35,045 nucleotides of DNA from Pseudomonadota bacterium (lineage in GTDB: Bacteria > Myxococcota_A > Bradymonadia > UBA4248), in assembly GCA_017464085.1 (NCBI GenBank), contig JAFUEE010000165.1, positions 1 through 35,045 of the forward strand. Direction: 5' to 3'. Position numbers and translations under genes: made by a program. Of this stretch, positions 14,994 through 22,157 are shown piece by piece. The notes beneath the pieces are model-generated. The model worked only from the letters and a program-made list of their open reading frames with translations, was not told where the DNA came from and did no database searches. Every line of letters begins with the position of its first letter. The first letter of the stretch is position 1.

Positions 14994-15542
14994 ATGGAAT
15001 ATACAAGATTTGAAAAAGAAGCTCTGTGTCATCGCGATGCGCTGTATGCGCATGCGCTTCGTCTTACCCGCAATGAAAAAGACGCGGAAGATCTTTTGCA
15101 GGATACGCTTGAGCGCGCATATAAAAATTTCGACAAATTTGAGTCAGGGACTAATTGCCGGGCGTGGCTGTGCCGTGTGATGACGAATGAGTATATCAGT
15201 CAGTATCGCCATTCGCATCTTGAACGTGAAGCATTGGATCGTCGGGAAGAGCTTGATGAGAATCATCCTGACAGCCGTGATCAGTCCTATGAGGATGTCG
15301 AGTACAGCGAGCGCAGCAAGGATTTCGGGGATGAAGTGACCATGGCGCTCGGGCTTGTGCCGGAAGATTTCCGTGCAATCGTCGTGATGGCTGACTTGCA
15401 GGATCAGTCTTATCGCGAGATCTCCGAGAAGCTTTCGATACCGGTTGGCACTGTGATGAGCCGTCTTTTTAGAGGTCGCGAGATTCTGAGGCGGAAGCTT
15501 CATGATTATGCCGCGCAGCTTGGTATTGTCAGGGCGGAATAG
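14994..15542 (+). CDS. ECF (sigma-70 family) RNA polymerase sigma factor
   Basis: 182 residues from the ATG at 14994, which has GGAG six bases upstream; an ATG at 14940 has a weaker site and adds 18 residues unlike a sigma factor. Region 2 (about residues 13-75) has the hallmark ALRLTRNEKDAEDLLQDTLE and ends in RAWLCRVMTNEYISQYR. A charged linker (about 76-118) follows, then region 4 (about 120-170): VPEDFRAIVVMADLQDQSY, then REISEKLSIPVGTVMSRLFR, a helix-turn-helix that reads the -35 element. It directs polymerase to a stress or envelope regulon. It lies 17 bases before a second ECF factor. No anti-sigma gene is adjacent. An AT-rich gap (14783-14993) precedes it and should hold the promoter; TTGAAA at 14886 is a possible -35 but the spacing to any -10 is poor. 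Confidence 0.93.
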   Translation: MEYTRFEKEALCHRDALYAHALRLTRNEKDAEDLLQDTLERAYKNFDKFESGTNCRAWLCRVMTNEYISQYRHSHLEREALDRREELDENHPDSRDQSYEDVEYSERSKDFGDEVTMALGLVPEDFRAIVVMADLQDQSYREISEKLSIPVGTVMSRLFRGREILRRKLHDYAAQLGIVRAE

Positions 15543-15559
15543 GCTCTATTGAGGTGGTC

Positions 15560-16126
15560 ATGACAGACAGCAGACGTTCATTTGAGAATGATGTGCTTCC
15601 GTATGTGCAGACGCTCAACGGGCTTGCGATGAAGTATACGCATAATGAGAGTGAGGCGGATGATTTGGTGCAGGAAGTGTTGTTGCGCGCCTATCGGAGT
15701 TATGGGTCGTACGAGCCCGGAACGAAATGTCTGGCATGGCTGAGCTGCATCATGAAAAACACTTTTATCAACCGATATCGCGCTCATCAGCGTGAAAAGG
15801 CGATGCTTGAGGGGGTGACGTATGAGAAGCAGGTCCATGTCGGGATGACCGGGTCTGCTGAAGATGCGCTTGAGGCAGATGATGTATCCAAACGCGGTTT
15901 CATCTATGCCTTTTCGGATGAGCTGATGCAGGCGTACAACAGCCTTTCTGAAGATTTCAGGTCTATCATCATGTTGGCGGACATGCTTGATTTTTCCTAC
16001 CGTGAGATTTCGGAAAAGCTGAAAATTCCCATCGGCACAGTCATGAGCAGGCTGTGCCGGGCGCGTCAGATTTTGCGCCGCAACCTGGAAGCGTATGCGT
16101 TCGATTATGGATATGGCGCAAAGTGA
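15560..16126 (+). CDS. ECF (sigma-70 family) RNA polymerase sigma factor, paralogue of the preceding gene
   Basis: 188 residues from the ATG at 15560 (GAGG five bases upstream); a GTG two codons earlier is possible. Region 2 includes GLAMKYTHNESEADDLVQEV and AWLSCIMKNTFINRYR; region 4 includes LSEDFRSIIMLADMLDFSYR and EISEKLKIPIGTVMSRLCRA. The same framework words (YREISEKL, IPxGTVMSRL, RxILRR, GTxCxAWL) occur in the gene before it, so the two are tandem paralogues, but the linkers and much of region 2 differ and they probably read different promoters. They are likely co-transcribed. The stop codon directly abuts the stop codon of the convergent O-antigen-ligase-like gene (16126/16127), leaving no room for a terminator between them. 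Confidence 0.92.
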   Translation: MTDSRRSFENDVLPYVQTLNGLAMKYTHNESEADDLVQEVLLRAYRSYGSYEPGTKCLAWLSCIMKNTFINRYRAHQREKAMLEGVTYEKQVHVGMTGSAEDALEADDVSKRGFIYAFSDELMQAYNSLSEDFRSIIMLADMLDFSYREISEKLKIPIGTVMSRLCRARQILRRNLEAYAFDYGYGAK

Positions 16127-18658
16127 TTATCGGCGCTTTTGGGCTTCGGTGGCAGCTTTGAGAATTTTCTGAGCTTCCTGCTGTCCCGGCCTGAGCGCCA
16201 GAGCGAGCTTGGCCGACCGTATGGCATGCCCGTATTGCTTGATGTTCAGCGCATAACGCGCATCGCAGATGTGACCGCTGACGGCGTAGAGTGTGGATAT
16301 TCCGGCATATTTTCGATAGGTGTGCTGGAGTTTTGGAATCTGAGTTTTGTACCATTCATCGCCGTTAAAAGTGCCGTAATAAACAGATGCATGAAGTCTT
16401 AATCGCCAGTATTCCGGATCGTTTTTGAGCTTAGGTTCTGCGTCTTCATAGAGCTTGAGAAGGTCGTGATACTGCTTGTTTTGGGTCAGGGTGGACGCTT
16501 TGAGCGTGAGCAGCTGTGTGGTGAGCGGCTGGTCATCCAGTGTTTCGATCATATCGTGGCAAGCTTCGTCCATATCGATGTGTCGTAGGAAGATGCACGA
16601 GAGAGCGGTATATTGTACCGGAGTGTCGGACAGCTTGTTTTTGAGCAGTAATGAATGCGCGGCTTCCACCCGGTTGCGCGAGAGCAGTGCGCCAAGGAGC
16701 GCGCGCATGGCGCTGAATGATTGTGGGGGGCGGATGTTTGCATCTGAGAGCGCGGACATTTCGTACATGGCAGTTGAAGTGAGTCTCGGATCTTCGGAGA
16801 CTGCTTTGAGGAAAAGGTCTGCGGCGGCTTTTTGGTCATTGAGGGCCAGATTGCATTTTGCGAGTCTGAGTGCGAACTTGGCATGATGCGGGTCTATCTT
16901 GAGCGAGGATTCAAGCCAGCGTCTGGCAAGAGTCCAGGCTTCAGTGCGTTCTTCTGGGGTCGGTGCTGTCGTGCCTTTGCGTATATAGGCGCTGGCGACA
17001 GCAGATCGCACGGCTTGGTCTGTGGGATGATAGGTCAGCGGCTTTTCGAGAAGCTGCGGAAGCTCTTGCGGTGAGATATGATTGTTTGAGAGCACTTCGA
17101 TGACTTTTGACTGTGCGCGCCCTGTCTGACTGTTAAATGCCGCAGGCAGGGCGGTAAGCGCGATGGCGAAGGAGAGTGTGTAGATTGCTGCGCCTGATAG
17201 ATATTCGATTTTGGAGCATCTGGAGGGCGTGCTGTTGTCGTGTGTGATTTTGCCGTAACGCCAGCGGTTGCGTCGTGCTTCAAGTGTGCCGCAGGCGATG
17301 CAGAAGAGCAGCCCGACTGTCCAGTAGCGCAGATTGAAGTCGAACATGTTCTGCATGAGGAGCGCCAGGACAGCTGCGAGGAGACCGGTCATGCTCTCGC
17401 GTTCTTCTTGGGCGTGCGCGTAATCCCGAATAAATAAAAAAATCGCAGCCGCGCCAAGTATGAGGCAGACCGCGCCCCAGAACCAGCCGTATTCTAGCAG
17501 GATCTCCCAGTATTCGTTTTCAGCATGTCGAAAGGTTTTGGGAAAGGGAAAGCCTTGATAGGCTGGATAGATGTCGATGAACGCCGAACGGCCTGTGCCT
17601 GCACGGCCCCATTCCGAGCTCATTTTGAGGAAGTCTGCATACATCTGGGTCTTGGATAATGCAGACTTGGCGGAAGTGGAAGCTGGCGTGACAGGCTCTG
17701 TGTATTCGAAGGATATCGATGTGTTCTCGAACTCGGTGCGGATCTGGCTGACTGTCGATGCGGAGAGTGCGAGCACCGTGGCAAGTACAGCGACCGTGCC
17801 GATGCCCAAAAAGATGAGCTGTCCCTTTTTGAGCTGTTTTCTGATGGCAAAAGCGATTATCCCGAAGCAAGCCTGTCCGAGAAACCAAGCGAGGATTGCG
17901 CCACGGCTTTTGAGCATGAATACGAGCACGCCAAAGACGAGGTATAGCATGAACCAGAGCAGGCGTCTGGAAAACGTATCTTTGTGGCGTTTGGAAAGAC
18001 AGTTGCCGAGCGCGGTGATGGAGAGGAATGTGAATACCCCGGCAGAGTGGTTGGAATTGAGGGGGAGGCCGATGTGAAAGAGCGCATTGGGGCCGGTTGG
18101 GCCAAAAGAGATGGGATGGCCTGCGAATTTGAAGGCAAACATTGCAGTGAGGACGAGTCCGGAGAGCGCAAGTGCATGCATGAGCTGCATCGAGTTGCGC
18201 CGGGTTGCGCCGAGCCTGAGCGCGGTGAGATAGATGCCCAGAAATCCGAGCAGGATCCAGAGTGAGAACGCGGTCGCTTCAGGTGAAGCAGTGAGGTAGC
18301 CCCAGTTGCGTTCGATGCCAGCCAGGGCCCATGTGTTCCGGTAAAGTTCTGATGCTTTGGGGGAGAGGAGGTCTAGAAGCCCGAGGGGGAGCGGGATGAG
18401 CGAGAGCGCCGCGAGCAGTGCCATAAGCACGAGCATCCAGCCGAATGGTCCGAAGCCATGGAATGGGGCGATATTTTTGAAAACAAATGTTTGAGCTGGG
18501 GCTGCGGATTTGTATCTATGGAGGCCGAGCAGAAAAACAGTAACCGCGAGTGCGATGCAGATGCCGGAAAGCGCGAGAGAGGCGTACAGATGGATGCCGG
18601 ACGTGAGAGACCAGATGATTCCGGAGAGTATCAGAAGCGCACTTATGAAGATGGGCAT
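16127..18658 (-). CDS. O-antigen ligase/polymerase-like membrane protein with TPR tail
   Basis: 843 residues from the ATG at 18658 (GGGGGA five bases before); an ATG at 18682 lies inside the upstream gene. About eleven or twelve membrane helices occupy residues 1-500. The large periplasmic loop of the Wzy_C/O-antigen-ligase family is visible as GTGRSAFIDIYPAYQG followed by FRHAENEYWEILLEYGW, the counterpart of the family HxHNxYLxxLxExG region, and a basic RGAILAW turn lies in an earlier helix pair. The C-terminal third (about 520-840) is soluble and TPR-like (WLESSLKIDPHHAKFALRLA, then KCNLALNDQKAAADLFLKAV). Family members join or polymerise lipid-linked glycans in the inner membrane. No glycosyltransferases are adjacent, so the substrate is unknown. 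It forms a pair with the LysM protein, one base downstream of that gene's stop codon. Confidence 0.82.
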   Translation of the reverse strand: MPIFISALLILSGIIWSLTSGIHLYASLALSGICIALAVTVFLLGLHRYKSAAPAQTFVFKNIAPFHGFGPFGWMLVLMALLAALSLIPLPLGLLDLLSPKASELYRNTWALAGIERNWGYLTASPEATAFSLWILLGFLGIYLTALRLGATRRNSMQLMHALALSGLVLTAMFAFKFAGHPISFGPTGPNALFHIGLPLNSNHSAGVFTFLSITALGNCLSKRHKDTFSRRLLWFMLYLVFGVLVFMLKSRGAILAWFLGQACFGIIAFAIRKQLKKGQLIFLGIGTVAVLATVLALSASTVSQIRTEFENTSISFEYTEPVTPASTSAKSALSKTQMYADFLKMSSEWGRAGTGRSAFIDIYPAYQGFPFPKTFRHAENEYWEILLEYGWFWGAVCLILGAAAIFLFIRDYAHAQEERESMTGLLAAVLALLMQNMFDFNLRYWTVGLLFCIACGTLEARRNRWRYGKITHDNSTPSRCSKIEYLSGAAIYTLSFAIALTALPAAFNSQTGRAQSKVIEVLSNNHISPQELPQLLEKPLTYHPTDQAVRSAVASAYIRKGTTAPTPEERTEAWTLARRWLESSLKIDPHHAKFALRLAKCNLALNDQKAAADLFLKAVSEDPRLTSTAMYEMSALSDANIRPPQSFSAMRALLGALLSRNRVEAAHSLLLKNKLSDTPVQYTALSCIFLRHIDMDEACHDMIETLDDQPLTTQLLTLKASTLTQNKQYHDLLKLYEDAEPKLKNDPEYWRLRLHASVYYGTFNGDEWYKTQIPKLQHTYRKYAGISTLYAVSGHICDARYALNIKQYGHAIRSAKLALALRPGQQEAQKILKAATEAQKRR

Positions 18659-18659
18659 A

Positions 18660-20978
18660 TCATTCCCCCATGAGTGAGTCACATCCGGCTTGAAGCGGCC
18701 AGAGCTGGTTGACGATATTGAGGTATGCGACAGGTTCGCCGTCGAAAATGTCGCGGTCTGTGGATGGGTTTTGCCTGAGTTCGAGTTTTACGGTCGAGAC
18801 AGATTCCGAGCTTGGGGATGCGGCTGCGGATAGAACTGTCTGTGGGGTGACCGTCTGCCCTTCAGAGACGAACGGGGGCATCAGGCTTGCGTAACGAGCC
18901 GTGAGGCCGTGCGAGTGCCGGACGAAGATTTGAAAACAGTCTGGGCTTGCCGGTTGTATGTGCTGGATTGTGCCGGGGAGGATTGGGTAGATTGGCGTGC
19001 CTGCCGGAATGAGAAAGTGGGTTTCGGATCGGTGTGTTGTGGATGCATAGAGATTGGTGTGGCTGACAGGCGGAACCGCGATTTCAGTATCCTGAGAGAG
19101 CAGCTGGGCGATCCAGAGCTGTGAGAGCATTTCCATCTGGATAATTGGTGGCGCGATGTAATCTTCTAGTCTTTTTTGCGGCTGATGCCGCATTGCCAGA
19201 AAGTCGTCGTGTTCGAGGCGGATGATGAAAGCGTTGTATGCATCGAATATATCGACGGATCTCGTGGAGGGATGAAGGATCAGCTTTGGCGGCCGCGCGC
19301 CGGGGTCTGCGAGGAGCCTGTGAAGGGAGGACGCGCACCAGGCGTTTCGGTGTGGCTGTGCGGGCATGGATGCAAGCGGCAGGAAGATGTCTTCTGAAAG
19401 CATGACATCCCCCCGTATTTGTGCGGCCAGCGCATTTGCCCAGGCAAGGAGCGAAGCGTCCGGCATCGAGCCTCCGATGCGTTCGGAATTTTCCCTTGTG
19501 AGGATGACTAACGTTTTTTTGTCGCACAGGATCGCGATATGCCTCCGTATGCGGACGCACTGAGACTTTGCTGCCTGTCTGGGGCCGATATCGTCCAGCG
19601 CGTGGCAGAGCGTGTCGATCTGTTCGCGCGTGAGAATCTTGAGGTCTGTGATTTCGCGGTTTGCGAAAAAGATGGATTCTGAAGCTTCCGAATAGAATGC
19701 GCTGTGTTCGTGTTTCGAGCTTTCGCTGTGCGCGTCTTCGCTGCGATTGTCCGCGAGCTTTGGAAAGAACAGTCGCGTTCCCGGACGGAGTGCTTCTGGA
19801 TGCCGGATATGCGGGTTCTGTCTGAGCACGAAGCGGTAATCAGCCTGTCCCTTGTAGGCGCTGTCAGTGAGTGTTGTGAGGCGGTCTCCGGGGCATACGA
19901 TATAGGCGTGTCCCGGGGAGGGGGCAGGGGTGATATTTTCGTCAGTGAACTGAAGAAGTGGAGTTTCCCAGGACTGTTCTTCAGCGTGCAGGCCGAGATA
20001 CCTTGTCTCGTCATAGATTCGCCCGTCCACGGTGCCTGAGCCTTGGAAGACGGATTCCAGCCTGTTCTGCCAGTGTTCGGCGACATGCCCGTGCATTCTC
20101 GAGATGACAGCGTCCGCGAGCGAGAGGCATTTGTTCGCCTCAGGCGCGGAGGGGTCGATATGTGAGAGTATGTTGTCTGACGCGAGCGCGTGCAGGTCGA
20201 AGAGCATCGCGAAGCCGCGCAGTGAACGGATGCCTGAGCTGAGCGCGTGAGTCCGGGCGCTTGAGAAGCGCTTTCCGGCGAGCAGGCTGACCTGGGTGTC
20301 GCGCGCGGCGGGTTCAGCGGCCAGGTTCTGGAAATGCGCCAGAAAATTCTGCGGGAACGTGAAAGTCTTTCGTGATAGGATTGGGTCGTACCTGAGGATG
20401 AGTTGCGAGCGCAAGAAGGATTCCAGGCTGGCCTGCCCTTCTTGTATGGCGCGGATGAGCGGTTCAGCGTCGTCGCCGAACGTGCGCATCAGAAGGGCGT
20501 AGGGGGCGTTTGTGTCTTTCTGGATCAGGTCGGTGAAGAACTGCAGCAGCGAGCCGTCGTGGAGGGTCAGTCCGAGCCCGTACTGGATATTATCCTCCCT
20601 GTTCATGCTGAGTGTGCCGAACTGATCCGCGCCTGCGATACCGTCGAGGAATCTGTGCATTGCGAACAGGTTGTGCGCGAGTTTTTCAAATTTCGGGGAA
20701 GCGGAGGGAAGCTCTGGGGCGGCATATCTTCGCGAGATATCAGCCAGCCTTTTCGCGGTCTCGTCGCCGGTGAGGTCTGCTAGTGTTGAGAGCGGGTGTG
20801 AGAGCTGCGGTATGAGCGTGTCTCGTTCGTTCGGATTGATTTGCGCGGCGTGGCAGAGTGTCCGTATCGATTCAATGCAGTCGTGGATCTGCGTGTTCTC
20901 GCGCGCGAGCGCGTTCATGCGTTTTTCGAGCGCGTTGGCGATTTCCCAGAATCTGGCAGTGTCAGGCATTTGAAGCAA
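18660..20978 (-). CDS. LysM protein with degenerate M23-like C-terminal domain
   Basis: 773 codons from a TTG at 20978, preferred because AGGA lies eight bases upstream; an ATG three codons later is the alternative. No signal peptide is evident. Residues about 1-340 are helical and unrecognised. A LysM domain spans about 357-408 (HAYIVCPGDRLTTLTDSAYK, then NPHIRHPEALRPGTRLFFP). The C-terminal part (about 650-760) has the framework of a LytM/M23 peptidase (IPAGTPIYPILPGTIQ, RHSHGLTARYASL, EGQTVTPQTVL), but the metal ligands are not kept: the HxxxxD position lacks the Asp, and the final HxHFE motif reads VKLELR. It is therefore probably a non-catalytic, glycan- or partner-binding protein. It is the first gene of the pair with the O-antigen-ligase-like gene. 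Confidence 0.75.
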   Translation of the reverse strand: MLQMPDTARFWEIANALEKRMNALARENTQIHDCIESIRTLCHAAQINPNERDTLIPQLSHPLSTLADLTGDETAKRLADISRRYAAPELPSASPKFEKLAHNLFAMHRFLDGIAGADQFGTLSMNREDNIQYGLGLTLHDGSLLQFFTDLIQKDTNAPYALLMRTFGDDAEPLIRAIQEGQASLESFLRSQLILRYDPILSRKTFTFPQNFLAHFQNLAAEPAARDTQVSLLAGKRFSSARTHALSSGIRSLRGFAMLFDLHALASDNILSHIDPSAPEANKCLSLADAVISRMHGHVAEHWQNRLESVFQGSGTVDGRIYDETRYLGLHAEEQSWETPLLQFTDENITPAPSPGHAYIVCPGDRLTTLTDSAYKGQADYRFVLRQNPHIRHPEALRPGTRLFFPKLADNRSEDAHSESSKHEHSAFYSEASESIFFANREITDLKILTREQIDTLCHALDDIGPRQAAKSQCVRIRRHIAILCDKKTLVILTRENSERIGGSMPDASLLAWANALAAQIRGDVMLSEDIFLPLASMPAQPHRNAWCASSLHRLLADPGARPPKLILHPSTRSVDIFDAYNAFIIRLEHDDFLAMRHQPQKRLEDYIAPPIIQMEMLSQLWIAQLLSQDTEIAVPPVSHTNLYASTTHRSETHFLIPAGTPIYPILPGTIQHIQPASPDCFQIFVRHSHGLTARYASLMPPFVSEGQTVTPQTVLSAAASPSSESVSTVKLELRQNPSTDRDIFDGEPVAYLNIVNQLWPLQAGCDSLMGE

Positions 20979-21034
20979 TTGGTGTGTCCTGAAAATAAAG
21001 ATCGGTGCGGTGGCTTTGAAAAAAAGCGCGCCGT

Positions 21035-21043
21035 ATCATATCA
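21035..21043 (-). promoter_or_regulatory. Candidate extended -10 promoter of the LysM/ligase pair
   Basis: The minus strand reads TGATATGAT, an extended -10 (TGn + TATGAT). A weak -35 (CTCACA) stands 17 bases upstream. It lies about 57 bases before the proposed TTG start. Confidence 0.35.
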
Positions 21044-21148
21044 CAAAAAGCATATATTGTGAGTAGGTTAAAGGCATGTGTATGAGGTGCGCACGCGTGG
21101 GTCGCATTGTTCGGGAATGCGCGAGATAGTCTGAGAGTTCAGTATGGG

Positions 21149-21323
21149 GCGGCGCTGTGCTTTTGCACACGCGCCGCAAGGCCGTGCTATCGGCGTAGCC
21201 GATACGCCGGCCCGTTTCGTATGCTGGCGGCGTGCCGCAGGCAGCCGCCGTGTTCGCACGCGTATGGCGCGCAGCGCCATAGCGGCGGACGGCGCGCGTA
21301 TCCGCTATGGCGGATAGCGCGCC
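21149..21323. repeat. Array of five bulged hairpins (densest cluster of the family)
   Basis: 21149-21177: GCGGCGC/GCGCCGC, TGTGC/GCACA, unpaired C at 21170. 21186-21207: GC/GC, TATCGGC/GCCGATA, unpaired C at 21205. 21226-21249: GGCGGC/GCCGCC, TGCC/GGCA, unpaired G at 21232. 21259-21284: CGC/GCG, TATGGCGC/GCGCCATA, unpaired G at 21262. 21291-21323: GGCGCGC/GCGCGCC, TATCCGC/GCGGATA, unpaired G at 21298. The first two point one way and the last three the other. Spacers between copies are 6-18 bases. Confidence 0.85.
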
Positions 21324-21363
21324 CGGGAAGTATTTTCGATGGCGTGGGAGGGTGCGGGGATGC

Positions 21364-21392
21364 TTGTGCTAAAAGATGATTTTAGGCATAAA
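21364..21392 (+). promoter_or_regulatory. Candidate sigma-70 promoter of elbB
   Basis: TTGTGC (21364-21369) and CATAAA (21387-21392) with a 17-base spacer, about 48 bases before the start codon and directly after the hairpin array. GGAG seven bases before the ATG is a strong ribosome binding site. Confidence 0.4.
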
Positions 21393-21440
21393 AAAAGCGA
21401 ACGGAATGTGGTAGAGTAAAGTGGGGGAAGGAGAAAGATT

Positions 21441-22106
21441 ATGAAGACAGCAGTAATTTTAAGTGGATGCGGTGTTCGCGACGGCAGCGAGATACATGAA
21501 GCTGTTCTTGCGGTGCTCAGTCTTTGCGAGGCGGGGCATGAGGTTTCATTTTTCGCGCCGGATAAGCCGCAGAGCGCGGTTATCAACGGTGTGACAGGCA
21601 AGGCGTGTGAGGAGTCGCGCAATGTGCTGGTTGAATCGGCGAGGATTGCGCGGGGCGATATACGTGCCCTGGCCGCGCTTGAGCAAGAGCTTGATGCGTT
21701 CGATGCAGTCGTGCTTCCCGGCGGCTTTGGGGCGGCGACTAACCTGTGTGATTTTGGCGTGCGCGGTGCTGCCTGCGAAGTGGATGCAGGCGTTGCGGAT
21801 GTGCTGAAGAAGTGCCGGAATGCTGGGAAAATCATGGGGTTCATGTGCATCGCGCCTGTCATTGCAGCGCGTCTGTTCGGCAACGAAGGGGTCCATGTGA
21901 CTGTCGGCGTGCCGTCTTCTGTGTCTGCTGCCTGCGAAAAAATGGGGGCTGTGCATGAGGCATGCCGGTATGACGAGGCGTGTATCGACAGAAGGCTCAG
22001 GATTGTCTCGGTGCCTGCCTATATGGATGCCGGAGATATCACCGCATGTTATGCGAGCGCCAAGGCGCTTGTACGTGGCATGGAGCAGCTCGTAATCCTG
22101 GATTGA
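21441..22106 (+). CDS. elbB: Isoprenoid biosynthesis glyoxalase ElbB (DJ-1/PfpI superfamily)
   Basis: 221 residues, the usual length for ElbB. It begins with the family opening (MKTAVILSGCGVRDGSEIHE, 1-20). The nucleophile-elbow cysteine is Cys136 in GFMCIAPV (133-140), with LPGGFGAATNL (92-102) on the facing strand and a second signature DFGVRGAAC (104-112). ElbB belongs to the DJ-1/PfpI fold; glyoxalase III activity has been reported for the E. coli protein, and a link to isoprenoid synthesis is by historical association. The ribosome binding site GGAG is clear. The next gene starts 51 bases after the stop; no terminator is seen between them. Confidence 0.93.
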   Translation: MKTAVILSGCGVRDGSEIHEAVLAVLSLCEAGHEVSFFAPDKPQSAVINGVTGKACEESRNVLVESARIARGDIRALAALEQELDAFDAVVLPGGFGAATNLCDFGVRGAACEVDAGVADVLKKCRNAGKIMGFMCIAPVIAARLFGNEGVHVTVGVPSSVSAACEKMGAVHEACRYDEACIDRRLRIVSVPAYMDAGDITACYASAKALVRGMEQLVILD

Positions 22107-22157
22107 TTTGGAAAAATATCCGCAGTGTGCGGCATTTGTGAGATTTGGAGAGAGAAT

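Larger units (their letters stand above)
20979..21440. other. Divergent intergenic region with hairpin array
   Basis: A 462-base gap between the LysM gene start (minus) and the elbB start (plus). It contains a candidate minus-strand promoter (21035-21043), an array of five bulged hairpins (21149-21323) and a candidate plus-strand promoter (21364-21392). Frames that cross it run through the hairpin array and have no supported start. Confidence 0.6.

Noticed and set aside
21149..21323. attC/integron cassette array
   Set aside because: There are no cassette genes between the hairpins, no integrase, and stems lack the R/L box layout.
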